Assembly (NCBI RefSeq): GCF_000286315.1
Contig: NZ_ALJG01000346.1
Span: forward strand, 1 to 33,968
Reading direction: 5' to 3'
DNA length: 33,968 nucleotides
Origin: Paenisporosarcina sp. TG20
Lineage (GTDB): Bacteria > Bacillota > Bacilli > Bacillales_A > Planococcaceae
Of the stretch, positions 1-8,331 are shown piece by piece. The notes beneath the pieces are model-generated. The model did not search any database, was not told where the DNA came from, and saw nothing but the letters and a program-made list of their open reading frames with translations. Both the position numbers and the translations under genes were made by a program. Each line of letters begins with the position of its first letter. Position 1 is the first letter of the stretch.

Positions 1-132
1 CTGAAAGCCCCGCAGGAAAGAATGGAACGAAGACTAAGAACGCCACGTCTTGTGGCAACGTCTTCGTGACCAACATCCTGTTGGCCCGAAGCCGTGCCCC
101 ACGGAAAGCGTCCGCATGGAGCGGAAATCAAC
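1..132. repeat. Dispersed palindromic repeat, right-hand part
   Basis: This is a non-coding, GC-rich block in AT-rich surroundings. It contains two short hairpins (GCCAC-loop-GTGGC near 41-55 and CCAAC-loop-GTTGG near 70-84) and ends in AGCGGAAATCAAC. Its last 37 bases (96-132) match 1371-1407 at 33 of 37 positions. The left end lies outside the window. From memory, similar elements recur between genes in Bacillaceae and Planococcaceae, but I could not check copy number. An open frame runs through it into the antiporter gene, but that extension is not protein-like. Confidence 0.7.
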
Positions 133-211
133 TTTATTCGGATATTATTACTATATTCTTTATTATGAAATTGACTCAATTGGAAAAATAAATAAAAAAG
201 AGGATTATAAA

Positions 212-1174
212 ATGACATACTTATTATTAATTCTAGGATTCGTATTGCTGATGGTAGGAGCTAATTACTTTGTCAAAGGAGCCTCAAATATCTCAGTTCT
301 TCTTCGAGTACCTCCTATCCTAATAGGATTGACTATCGTTTCTTTTGGGACAAGTTCACCTGAAGCAACGGTTAGTATTATGGCTGCATTAAACGGAAAT
401 GATGATGTCTCCCTTGGAAACGTTATGGGAAGCAACATATTCAATACACTTTTTGTATTAGGTGTGACGGCATTCATCGCACCTCTCGTGGTAAAAAATC
501 AGACCTTGCGTAAAGAAATCCCGTTTTCTTTTTTGGCAAGCATCACATTACTTGTATTGATGGCTGATATCTTTTTACAAGATTTCACTGAGAATGCCCT
601 GACACGAAGTGATGGAATTATTCTATTATTAATCTTCGCAGTCTTTCTATACTATATTTTCGAGTTGGCTAGAAAAAGTCGTAGTGATTTGGAAGTACCT
701 CAAACAAATCTAAGTGAAAAAGATAAGAATTGGATTAGAAATGGCGCATTTACATTAGGTGGACTTGCAGCGATTATTTTTGGTGGGGACTTTGTTGTTA
801 AAAACAGTACAGAAATTGCCATTTCTCTTGGTATGAGTGAAGCTTTAGTTGGGTTAACAATTGTAGCTGTTGGTACTTCGTTGCCGGAACTTGTTACATC
901 AGCTATCGCTGCTTGGAAAAAAGAGAGTGAAATTGCATTAGGTAATATAATTGGGAGTAATATTTTTAACATTCTCCTAGTTCTAGGAGCTTCCGCAACT
1001 ATTTCACCAATCGGTGTGAACGGTTTATTATTTACTGACGCAATTATTCTAATTGTCTTTACCGTTATTGTTTTGATTTTCGCTCTTACTAATTTCAGAA
1101 TTGGAAAACGGGAAGGTATCTTCCTTGCCTTATCATATATTGTATACATGATCTTCATCATCCTGCGGAACTAA
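212..1174 (+). CDS. Calcium/sodium antiporter (CaCA family, YrbG/CaxA-like)
   Basis: The 320-residue membrane protein exchanges Ca2+ against Na+ (or K+/H+) across the cytoplasmic membrane. It shows the internal duplication typical of the family. The first alpha repeat has GTSSPE (46-51) followed by a GN-x2-GSNIFN motif (69-78). The second has GTSLPE (221-226) followed by the same motif (244-253). About ten hydrophobic segments are visible, with a hydrophilic loop near residues 152-176. The frame is open from base 50, but the upstream part is repeat DNA. ATG 212 follows an AAGAGG ribosome site at 198-203 and starts directly on a membrane segment. The gene stands alone, with a hairpin terminator downstream. 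The family call is secure; the exact ion is inferred. Confidence 0.93.
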   Translation: MTYLLLILGFVLLMVGANYFVKGASNISVLLRVPPILIGLTIVSFGTSSPEATVSIMAALNGNDDVSLGNVMGSNIFNTLFVLGVTAFIAPLVVKNQTLRKEIPFSFLASITLLVLMADIFLQDFTENALTRSDGIILLLIFAVFLYYIFELARKSRSDLEVPQTNLSEKDKNWIRNGAFTLGGLAAIIFGGDFVVKNSTEIAISLGMSEALVGLTIVAVGTSLPELVTSAIAAWKKESEIALGNIIGSNIFNILLVLGASATISPIGVNGLLFTDAIILIVFTVIVLIFALTNFRIGKREGIFLALSYIVYMIFIILRN

Positions 1175-1287
1175 ACGAAGGTCTAATAAGTCTATAAAAA
1201 GAGGAATTATTTCAATTCAGAGTGCCATGAACCCCGTGGTTATTTGTAACAGAAATCACTATGTTGAGCAGAGACTTTAAGAAAAAC

Positions 1288-1313
1288 CCGGGCTAAGTAA
1301 GCCCGGTCCTTTT
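1288..1313. terminator. Intrinsic terminator after the antiporter gene
   Basis: A perfect 7-bp GC-rich stem (1288-1294 with 1300-1306) with a 5-base loop is followed by CCTTTT on the plus strand. A run of five A (1282-1286) precedes it, so it can also stop minus-strand transcripts coming from tcyC. Of the rest of the 1175-1523 gap, only the repeat at 1337-1407 is recognisable. Confidence 0.8.
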
Positions 1314-1336
1314 AAGAAGGGTAACCATAAAAACCC

Positions 1337-1407
1337 GTTTATTTTCGCTACGGTGGACGCTCGCCTGCCCGCCCCATGGAAAGAGTCCGCCTGGAGCGAA
1401 AATCAAC
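1337..1407. repeat. Dispersed palindromic repeat, complete short copy
   Basis: The 71-bp element has terminal inverted repeats, 1337-1349 and 1395-1407, complementary at 12 of 13 positions. Its right half shares 33 of 37 bases with 96-132. The whole unit can fold as one imperfect hairpin, so it resembles a REP or MITE-like element rather than a gene. It lies between the antiporter terminator and the end of the cystine transporter operon. No target-site duplication is obvious. Confidence 0.7.
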
Positions 1408-1523
1408 GGTATCATACTAAAACCTACTCCTTAAAATAACGGAAATACTGGATTCATGGCTCACTAAAGTAATATACTTTCTTTTTTAAACCTTTACATC
1501 TCCAACATTCTGAGGAGTCTCTA

Positions 1524-2258
1524 CTATTGAATTAAGTTCAAGAACTGCTTTGTTCGTTCTTCTTTCGGATGTGTAAACATTTCACTTGGTTTGCTGCGCT
1601 CAAGAATCTTTCCTTCATCCATAAAAATGACTTCGTCCGCAACATCGTTGGCAAATCTCATTTCATGGGTCACAACTACCATTGTGATGCCTTCGCCCGC
1701 CAAGTCTTTCATCACTTGTAATACTTCTCCGACAAGTTCTGGATCTAGTGCTGAAGTTGGTTCGTCAAAGAGCATTACTTTTGGTTCTAGCGCTAGTGCT
1801 CTAGCAATTCCGACACGTTGTTGTTGGCCACCAGATAATTGGTGTGGGTAAAAATCAAGCTTATCTCCAAGACCCACTTTATTCAATAACTGCTCTGCTT
1901 TCTTACGAGCTTCAGCTTTTGGCAACTTCTTTACGATAACTGGCCCTTCCATAACATTTTGAAGAGCAGTCATATGAGGAAAAAGATTATAGTGTTGAAA
2001 GACCATCGCTGACTTTCTTCTAAGTAAATCTATTTTTCTTTTACCTACAGGTTTAGAAAAGTCTCCAGTTTCATCATCAATTGTAATACTTCCTGAAGTC
2101 GGCATTTCTAATATGTTTAAGCATCTAAGTAACGTTGTTTTTCCAGAACCAGAAGGTCCGATGACCACGATAACTTGACCTTTGTTGACTTTTACATCGA
2201 TTCCTTTTAAGACTTCGAGATTTCCAAATTGCTTGTGTAATCCATTTACTGAAATCAT
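1524..2258 (-). CDS. tcyC: Cystine ABC transporter, ATP-binding protein TcyC
   Basis: The 244-residue ATPase energises uptake of L-cystine through TcyB. Walker A GPSGSGKT is at 34-41, the ABC signature LSGGQQQ at 141-147 and Walker B VMLFDEP at 161-167, followed by [13 protein letters not shown]. The sequence follows Bacillus subtilis TcyC closely as I recall it, including a region with paired arginines near 80 (LLRRKS) and the C-terminal PKEERT. It is the last gene of tcyA-tcyB-tcyC, 38 bases after tcyB. The polar amino-acid ATPase call is certain; cystine is inferred from similarity and from TcyA. Confidence 0.92.
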   Translation of the reverse strand: MISVNGLHKQFGNLEVLKGIDVKVNKGQVIVVIGPSGSGKTTLLRCLNILEMPTSGSITIDDETGDFSKPVGKRKIDLLRRKSAMVFQHYNLFPHMTALQNVMEGPVIVKKLPKAEARKKAEQLLNKVGLGDKLDFYPHQLSGGQQQRVGIARALALEPKVMLFDEPTSALDPELVGEVLQVMKDLAGEGITMVVVTHEMRFANDVADEVIFMDEGKILERSKPSEMFTHPKEERTKQFLNLIQ

Positions 2259-2296
2259 CTTATGCTCCTCTCTTCCTCATCCATTTATCAATTAAA

Positions 2297-2998
2297 TTAT
2301 CTCGCTACATAACGATCAAATCGATGTTCCAATCGACCTTGGATAAGTGAAAGGATAAAACAGATAATCCAATAAAGCATCGCTACTTCGGTATACAGGA
2401 GTAAAACCTCATATGTGGTTGCTGCAATTTCTTGTGCTCGTCGAAACATCTCGGTCACGAGAATTAGAGATGCTAATGATGTATCTTTTACTAAACTAAT
2501 AAATGTATTTGATAACGGTGGAATAGACACGCGCGTTGCTTGTGGTAAAATCACCCGTCGTAAGGATTGAGAATACGACATTCCGATCATATGTGCAGCT
2601 TCCCACTGACCTTTTGGAATAGACAAAATTGCTGCGCGAATGACCTCAGAGGCATAAGCACCCACATTCAATGAAAAACCAACTATAGCTGCTGGGAATG
2701 GATCTATAACAATTCCAATAGAACCTAAACCATAAAATAAAATAAATAATTGAACTAATAATGGAGTACCACGAATCGCAGATACATAAAAACGTGCTAT
2801 CCATTGTAATGGTTTAATCGTAGAAATTCTTGCTAAAGCTGTTAGTACAGCTATCATAAGTCCTAAAGAGAAAGTAATTAATGTTAAAGGGAGCGTATAT
2901 ACAAGAGCACCCTCCAGCAAAGGCAGGAGGGATGATTGTGCAATATCTAGGTAGCGCTCCATCTTTTCAGGCTCAATGGTCAGGTTATTCCAAAACAT
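2297..2998 (-). CDS. tcyB: Cystine ABC transporter, permease TcyB
   Basis: The 233-residue inner-membrane permease of the His/Glu/Gln family forms the channel of the cystine importer. The EAA loop is clear (EAAHMIGMSYSQSLRRVILPQA region, about residues 134-155) and about five membrane segments are seen. The frame is open to 3046, but those 16 extra codons lie inside tcyA and are not typical. I chose ATG 2998, which begins MFWNNL and overlaps the end of tcyA by 14 bases, suggesting translational coupling. Its ribosome site, inside the tcyA end, is weak, which fits coupling. The family is certain; the substrate is taken from the neighbouring receptor. Confidence 0.88.
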   Translation of the reverse strand: MFWNNLTIEPEKMERYLDIAQSSLLPLLEGALVYTLPLTLITFSLGLMIAVLTALARISTIKPLQWIARFYVSAIRGTPLLVQLFILFYGLGSIGIVIDPFPAAIVGFSLNVGAYASEVIRAAILSIPKGQWEAAHMIGMSYSQSLRRVILPQATRVSIPPLSNTFISLVKDTSLASLILVTEMFRRAQEIAATTYEVLLLYTEVAMLYWIICFILSLIQGRLEHRFDRYVAR

Positions 2999-3809
2999 TT
3001 TCACCGAACCATCTTTCTGAAATTTCATCGTACGTGCCATCTTCAATCATTTCGTCCAATGCATCATTAACTGCAGATACTAACGTTTCGTTTCCTTGTC
3101 GGAACATCAATCCACTTTGTGCAGCATCATCTGCTTTCGCGACAATTTGAATAGCGGCATCTGGTTTTTGTTTTAAAAAGTCTAAAACGGATAAATTATC
3201 ATTGATGGTTACATCTACACGTTTTGAGTTTAACAACTCAATTGCTTGATTAAATCCATCAACACCAACTATTTCTGCCCCATAAGAAGTTGCAATATCA
3301 GCATAGTTACTTGTTAGTGATTGTGCTGATTGTAATCCTTCAATGTCTTCAAAACTTTTCACTTGTTCATTTTCTGCATGTGATACTAAGACAGCTACTG
3401 ATGAAATATATGGTTTGGAAAAATCGTATTTCTCTAGACGATCTTCACGAATACCAACTTGGTTAGCAATCATATCAAAACGTTTTGAATCCAATCCAGC
3501 AAACATCGCATCCCATTGTGTTTCCATAAATTCTGCTTCTACACCTAAGCGTGAAGCAACTTCTTCGGCAATTTCAACGTCAAAACCAGTCAATTTACCG
3601 GTTGAATCGTGATATGTGAATGGTGGGTAAGTTCCTTCTGTACCGATAACTAACTTTCCATCTTCTTTCACTTTTGCTAATAAATCATCACCTTCTACAG
3701 TGCCTGTATTATTATCATCATTTACTGTATTATCATTTGCATTTCCACAGGCTGCTAATACTAAAACTGCTGTAAACATCAGTACAAATAAATAACTAAT
3801 TTTTTTCAT
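2985..3809 (-). CDS. tcyA: Cystine ABC transporter, substrate-binding lipoprotein TcyA
   Basis: The 274-residue receptor binds substrate outside the membrane and delivers it to TcyB. The N-terminus is a lipoprotein signal with lipobox LAAC, Cys21 being the lipid-modified residue. A hydrophilic linker rich in Asn and Asp follows, then a family-3 solute-binding domain starting near residue 43. The stretches GTEGTYPPFTYHD, ETQWDAMFAGL and SAQSLTSNYA match B. subtilis TcyA (cystine) as I remember it. ATG 3809 has an AGGGGGAA ribosome site. It is the first gene of the operon and has its own sigma-A promoter at 3854-3882. I see no S-box or T-box leader. Confidence 0.92.
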   Translation of the reverse strand: MKKISYLFVLMFTAVLVLAACGNANDNTVNDDNNTGTVEGDDLLAKVKEDGKLVIGTEGTYPPFTYHDSTGKLTGFDVEIAEEVASRLGVEAEFMETQWDAMFAGLDSKRFDMIANQVGIREDRLEKYDFSKPYISSVAVLVSHAENEQVKSFEDIEGLQSAQSLTSNYADIATSYGAEIVGVDGFNQAIELLNSKRVDVTINDNLSVLDFLKQKPDAAIQIVAKADDAAQSGLMFRQGNETLVSAVNDALDEMIEDGTYDEISERWFGENVLE

Positions 3810-3853
3810 TTTTTATTCCCCCTAATTCAGATAGACTTTATCGGCATTAGTAA

Positions 3854-3882
3854 ATCTTATAGTATGAAAACCCTTGAGTCAA
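3854..3882 (-). promoter_or_regulatory. Sigma-A promoter of tcyABC
   Basis: On the minus strand, a -35 TTGACT (3877-3882), a 17-base spacer and a -10 TAAGAT (3854-3859) lie about 45 bases before the tcyA start. The -35 matches consensus at 5 of 6 positions and the -10 at 4 of 6, with ideal spacing. No operator was recognised. Confidence 0.6.
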
Positions 3883-4071
3883 AATAAAAATCTCCAGTTA
3901 TAAATACCCGAATAATTAAGAATTATCACAACTATTTGTATGTACACTAAGTTATCTTTTTAAGTTTCTAGTAAATAATTTTTATTAGTGATTAAAAAAA
4001 GAGTGAATTATACAATTAATAAGATATACTTAATAATAGTTCGACATCCGTAATAAAAGGGAGAGATGACC

Positions 4072-5892
4072 GTGGTTAAGAGTTTGCCTTTGAGATCAGA
4101 AGTCAATATAGACGAAACATGGAACTTACAAGATTTATTTACATCGGAGGAAGAATATAAAACAGCACTTGTAGACCTTGAAAAAAAGGTAGATTCTTTC
4201 TGCAATCAATTCAAAGGAAATATCAAGGACGCACATTCTGCTGAAGAGACTTTAACTGGATATGCTGAAATTTACGAAAAGTTTGTTCCCCTTGGCACTT
4301 ATGCAAATTTAGCTTATAGTACAGATCAAACTGACAGCGATGCTCAAATGCGTTCTGCCAAATTTGGATCAGTATCTGCAAATTTAAGTAGTAAATTATC
4401 GTTTGTAGATAGTGAACTACTAGAGTTGCCAGTAGAAATTTTAGAAGGTGCTATGAAAAACTCAAGCGAATTTGGTCACTACTTAAATAAATTAATTCGT
4501 CGTAAACCACATCAATTACATCCTGAAGTGGAAAAAACATTAGCAGCATACTCTTCTTCATTCGCTGGTCCTTATGAATTGTACAATACAACCAAAATGG
4601 TCGATTTATCATTTGAAGATTTCGAGGTAAACGGTAAGAAATATCCGTTAAGTTATGTATTATTTGAGGGCGACTGGGAAGCAGAAACAGATACAGACAT
4701 TCGCCGGGAAGCATTTAAATCATTTTCGAGTCAATTGAAAAACTATCAACATACAACAGCAAAAACATACGATATGAAATTACAAACTGAAAAGACCACA
4801 TCCGACTTACGTGGCTTTGAGAATATTTTTGATTCCCTATTGTTCGGTCAAGAGGTTGATCAATCCTTATATAACCGTCAAATTGATTTAATTATGAGCG
4901 AACTTGCTCCACATATGCGCAAGTATGCGAAACTTCTTCAAGATGTTCACGGATTAAAGGAAATGACGTTTGCTGACTTAAAAATTCCTTTAGACCCGTC
5001 ATATGAACCAAAAATCACTATTGAAGAATCAAAAAAATACATGAATGATGCACTTGCTATAATGGGTGAAGACTATTTAAATATGGTTAATCGTTCATTT
5101 GATGAGCGCTGGATTGATTTCGCACAAAATAAAGGGAAATCTACAGGTGCTTTCTGTTCAAGTCCATACGGTGCACACCCTTACATCTTGATTTCATGGT
5201 CAAGCCGGATGAATGAAGTGTTTGTTTTAGCACATGAACTTGGACATGCTGGACATTTCTATAACGCTCATAAAAAACAAAATGTTTTTAATTCTCGCCC
5301 ATCACTTTACTTCATTGAAGCTCCGTCTACAATGAATGAAATGTTAATGGCAAACCACTTACTAAAAAACTCAGATGACCCTAAGTTTAAACGTTGGGTT
5401 ATTTCATCAATTGTTGCACGGACGTATTACCATAACTTCGTGACACATTTACTCGAAGCTGCATACCAACGTAAAGTTTACGAAAGAGTCGATGCAGGAA
5501 ATAACGTCAATGCTGGCATTTTAAATGAATTGAAACGTGGCGTTCTAGAAGAATTCTGGGGAGATGCTGTCGAAATCACACCTGGTGCTGAACTGACTTG
5601 GATGCGTCAACCTCATTACTACATGGGATTATACCCGTACACGTATAGTGCCGGACTAACAATTTCAACTCAAGTATCCAAACGCATATTAGAAGAAGGA
5701 GAACCTGCAGTAGCCGAGTGGTTAGAAGTTTTGCAAGCAGGAGGTACAAAATCTCCGGTTGAACTTGCTCAGATGGCAGGGGTCGACATTACAACAGAAA
5801 AACCCCTTCGAGACACAATTGCTTACATTGGGGAATTAGTTGATGAATTGGTGAAATTGACTGCAGAAATTGATGCCGTATCAGTGAAATAA
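4072..5892 (+). CDS. pepF: Oligoendopeptidase F (M3 zinc metallopeptidase)
   Basis: The cytoplasmic peptidase cleaves short peptides inside the chain. The zinc motif HELGH is at about residues 388-392, and the downstream EAPSTMNE segment carries the third metal ligand as in the M3B family. The family's usual size is about 600 residues. The frame is open from ATG 4066, but the ribosome site (GGAG, 4060-4063) is only 2 bases from that ATG and 8 bases from GTG 4072. GTG 4072 is therefore preferred and gives 606 residues starting VKSLPLRSEV. The gene is monocistronic and divergent from tcyA, and ends in a strong bidirectional terminator. Confidence 0.93.
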   Translation: MVKSLPLRSEVNIDETWNLQDLFTSEEEYKTALVDLEKKVDSFCNQFKGNIKDAHSAEETLTGYAEIYEKFVPLGTYANLAYSTDQTDSDAQMRSAKFGSVSANLSSKLSFVDSELLELPVEILEGAMKNSSEFGHYLNKLIRRKPHQLHPEVEKTLAAYSSSFAGPYELYNTTKMVDLSFEDFEVNGKKYPLSYVLFEGDWEAETDTDIRREAFKSFSSQLKNYQHTTAKTYDMKLQTEKTTSDLRGFENIFDSLLFGQEVDQSLYNRQIDLIMSELAPHMRKYAKLLQDVHGLKEMTFADLKIPLDPSYEPKITIEESKKYMNDALAIMGEDYLNMVNRSFDERWIDFAQNKGKSTGAFCSSPYGAHPYILISWSSRMNEVFVLAHELGHAGHFYNAHKKQNVFNSRPSLYFIEAPSTMNEMLMANHLLKNSDDPKFKRWVISSIVARTYYHNFVTHLLEAAYQRKVYERVDAGNNVNAGILNELKRGVLEEFWGDAVEITPGAELTWMRQPHYYMGLYPYTYSAGLTISTQVSKRILEEGEPAVAEWLEVLQAGGTKSPVELAQMAGVDITTEKPLRDTIAYIGELVDELVKLTAEIDAVSVK

Positions 5893-5913
5893 GAAATACT
5901 ATTGCCTTTGAAA

Positions 5914-5950
5914 AATGAACCTCAGTCACTTTATGTGACTGAGGTTCATT
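5914..5950. terminator. Bidirectional terminator between pepF and the DMT transporter gene
   Basis: A perfect 16-bp stem (5914-5929 with 5935-5950) closes a 5-base loop. The gene ends on both sides converge on it, and there is a T-rich stretch downstream on the plus strand and A-rich DNA upstream. Confidence 0.88.
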
Positions 5951-5958
5951 TATATCTT

Positions 5959-6912
5959 TTATATTTTTAATTGTTCACTAGAAAGTGGAATGGGAGTAGT
6001 CTTATCTCTATAAATTCTAGGTAAGATTATCAAATATTTTGGCTTCTGTTTTAAATAAGTAAATAACAAACATCCAATAATTACAACCACACTTCCTACA
6101 ACTTGAATCCATGTTATTTTTTCTCCTAGCCATATAAAAGCAATAATGGCAGTGAATATTGGGTTAAAATTCAAGAAAATTCCAGAAGTCGTTGCACCCA
6201 ATTTTTGTATACCGATGTTCCATAACACCATACATACTACTGTTGATACTACTCCAGTATACAAAATCGATTGAACAAATGAAGCATCCACATTTGTGAT
6301 GGTAAAATCACGCACATTAAATGGAGTTAATACAATTACTCCGAAAACTCCAGAATATAGCGTCGCCTTTAATGGCGTGGTTTCCTTCATTGCCCACTTG
6401 CTGATGACCGAATACACTCCAAACACACAAACTGCTGCAAGCATCAATAAGTCCCCTTTATTAAAGCCAATTGAAAACAGCAAATCGATTTGTCCATTAG
6501 AAAGAACTAAAAGTACACCTGTAAATGAAATGAACATTGAACCTAACTGTAGAGCATTAATTTTCTCTTTTATAAACAGGAACGAAAATAGCGCAATTGA
6601 AAACATATTTAACGTTGAAATCAACCCAACATTCGTTGCCGATGTGAATTCTAACGCAATAAATTGAAAAATATTAAATAACACAACACCTGTTATCCCC
6701 ATCAAGATTAATGGAATGATGGCTTTTCTTGTAGGCAGAAGATTTTTTTCTTTCCACCAGACTATTGGAATAAGACAAATGACTGCAATCAACCATCTCA
6801 ATGTCGTTAATGTGATTGGAGAAGCATGATCCACTAGCGTTTTTCCAACAACAAAGTTACCTCCCCATAACAAACTTGTAAACAACAATAAAAGATAATA
6901 AACATATGGCAT
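5959..6912 (-). CDS. EamA/DMT-family transporter
   Basis: The 317-residue protein has about ten membrane segments in two EamA repeats. The first begins with the typical LLWGGNFVVGKT motif and the second spans roughly residues 155-290. Members export or import amino acids and small metabolites; the substrate cannot be read from the sequence. The frame is open to 6957, but AAGGAG at 6922-6927 lies 9 bases from ATG 6912 (MPYVYYLLLL), which is the preferred start. It is divergent from an Lrp/AsnC regulator gene, the usual pairing for amino-acid exporters, so regulation by that protein is likely. Confidence 0.88.
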   Translation of the reverse strand: MPYVYYLLLLFTSLLWGGNFVVGKTLVDHASPITLTTLRWLIAVICLIPIVWWKEKNLLPTRKAIIPLILMGITGVVLFNIFQFIALEFTSATNVGLISTLNMFSIALFSFLFIKEKINALQLGSMFISFTGVLLVLSNGQIDLLFSIGFNKGDLLMLAAVCVFGVYSVISKWAMKETTPLKATLYSGVFGVIVLTPFNVRDFTITNVDASFVQSILYTGVVSTVVCMVLWNIGIQKLGATTSGIFLNFNPIFTAIIAFIWLGEKITWIQVVGSVVVIIGCLLFTYLKQKPKYLIILPRIYRDKTTPIPLSSEQLKI

Positions 6913-6996
6913 GTCATCCGACTCCTTCATGACTAATACATTAATTTTATCATTCAAGTCGGTATAACTGTTTATTATTTCATTATTATCATTGAA

Positions 6997-7011
6997 TTCG
7001 ATATAATCGAA
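6997..7011. promoter_or_regulatory. Inverted repeat between EamA and Lrp genes, candidate operator
   Basis: A perfect palindrome, TTCGAT-ATA-ATCGAA, lies midway between the divergent transporter and Lrp/AsnC-type regulator genes. Lrp-family proteins commonly autoregulate and act on the adjacent divergent gene from such sites. The size (15 bp) fits. Binding itself is inferred. Confidence 0.45.
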
Positions 7012-7093
7012 AGTATATAATGAAATTACCTCTCATTGTTCTGTTTATTAATAATTATGATATGTAGTTTGGAATGAAAGGGGAAAATTCTCC

Positions 7094-7570
7094 ATGGCAT
7101 CATTTATCAACAAAACACTTGACCCAATTGACATTCAAATTCTAGATATGTTACAAAGACAAGCAAACATCAGCAATGCTGAACTTGGACGACGCGTCAA
7201 TTTATCACCGCCTGCCACTCACGCACGCATTAAACGCTTGGAAACAGAAGGATATATCATTAGACAAGTGGCCATTCTAGACCCACAAAAATTAGGTTTT
7301 GACCTCTTATGCTATGTCTTCATCAGTACTGACATTCATCAAGCGGAGAAGCTAGATTTATTGGAATACAATTTAGAATCTATGTCAGAAGTGTTAGAGT
7401 GCCATTGCCTAGCAGGTGAATTCGATTACCTATTAAAAGTTGCGAACAAAAACCGGCGCGAACTTGAAGATTTTATTCGTAAACTTAACAAACTAGGTAT
7501 CTCTCGTATACAAACAAGCCTCGCCCTACGGGAAATCAAAAACAGTACAATTCTACCAATTAGTCTTTAA
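7094..7570 (+). CDS. Lrp/AsnC-family transcriptional regulator
   Basis: The 158-residue regulator has an N-terminal winged helix-turn-helix (about residues 10-60; DPIDIQILDMLQRQANISNAELGRRVNLS reads as the family signature). A RAM/ligand-binding domain follows (about 70-150; the ECHCLAGEFDYLLKV strand is typical). Such proteins sense amino acids and form octamers. ATG 7094 follows an AAAGGGG site. Because it is divergent from the EamA transporter gene, it is probably that transporter's controller. The effector is unknown. Confidence 0.9.
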   Translation: MASFINKTLDPIDIQILDMLQRQANISNAELGRRVNLSPPATHARIKRLETEGYIIRQVAILDPQKLGFDLLCYVFISTDIHQAEKLDLLEYNLESMSEVLECHCLAGEFDYLLKVANKNRRELEDFIRKLNKLGISRIQTSLALREIKNSTILPISL

Positions 7571-7614
7571 ACTTTTCTTGTGAACTAGACAAAATTAATA
7601 TTATCCATAGAAAA

Positions 7615-7643
7615 ATGCGACAGTTATCAATAAACTGTCGCAT
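7615..7643 (-). terminator. Terminator of the 7666-8115 gene
   Basis: An 11-bp perfect stem (7615-7625 with 7633-7643) has a 7-base loop. On the minus strand it runs into five T (A run 7611-7615). It may also serve the Lrp gene ending at 7570. Confidence 0.78.
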
Positions 7644-7665
7644 CACTTACTATTAAGTGCCATGG

Positions 7666-8115
7666 TCAACCTTGATCAGGTCCACCTAAAAAATCCAATA
7701 CACTAATCGCAATAACTCCAATTGCCGCGGTTGTTACAATACCTTTTATACCACTTTTCATTCGTTCATTATCTTTATTTACATAACCCGAGTAAATATC
7801 TTTACCATTCGCTACGGTAATTTTAGCTGTAGACTTTACCCCTTTAGCTGTTCGGTTATACGCATCACTAAGTTCAAGCATTCCTTCATCACTTTTTTGG
7901 GTATCCTTAGTCACGTAACCAACAGCATTGTTAACTACACCATCTCCCACTTGTCCGATTATGTCTCCGGCAAACCTACTTGTCTTATTTACACCTTTTC
8001 CGATTGAGGAAATCGTGTCACTTTCCGTCATATGACCTACAAATTCAATTGGTTTTCCAAGTATCCAACCAGAAGCTTCCCCAGCGAACTTCCCTATGTC
8101 TCTAAACATCCCCAT
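7666..8115 (-). CDS. Hypothetical glycine-rich protein with C-terminal membrane segment
   Basis: I do not recognise this 149-residue protein. It is rich in Gly, Lys, Ser and Thr, with amphipathic stretches in the first 100 residues. It has one clear hydrophobic segment near the C-terminus (about residues 125-143, IVTTAAIGVIAISVLDFLGG) and no signal peptide at the N-terminus. A tail-anchored arrangement is possible. ATG 8115 follows a GAGGTG site at good spacing, and a strong terminator follows the stop codon, so the gene is real. It is monocistronic and divergent from the EAL gene. No function is proposed. Confidence 0.75.
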   Translation of the reverse strand: MGMFRDIGKFAGEASGWILGKPIEFVGHMTESDTISSIGKGVNKTSRFAGDIIGQVGDGVVNNAVGYVTKDTQKSDEGMLELSDAYNRTAKGVKSTAKITVANGKDIYSGYVNKDNERMKSGIKGIVTTAAIGVIAISVLDFLGGPDQG

Positions 8116-8331
8116 ACTTACACCTCACTCTTTTATTTTCCATTTGTCCTATTAGAATAATTGTAAAATAATCTCTTCTTTATTCTAATATTCGATACCT
8201 CTTCCCATTGTTCCTGTTTAAAAGAAAAATCTCTTTTTAATTCAGAATAATAAGTTAATTAATATTGCAAAAATCAGGATATATTGTGATACTATGAGAA
8301 TGAATTATTATCAATAAATTGAGGTGATCCT

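Noticed and set aside
50-211. 54-codon N-terminal extension of the antiporter frame
   Set aside because: It reads through a repeat element and an AT-rich leader; a proper ribosome site and membrane start are at 212.
700-1161. 153-codon frame antisense to the antiporter gene
   Set aside because: It is a shadow of a clear membrane-protein gene and has no translation signals of its own.
3810-4065. Search for an S-box or T-box leader before tcyA
   Set aside because: None of the conserved riboswitch blocks is present; only a normal promoter is seen.
8281-8320. Fur-box-like AT-rich sequence before the EAL gene
   Set aside because: The match to the 19-bp Fur consensus is poor and AT-rich DNA gives such hits by chance.
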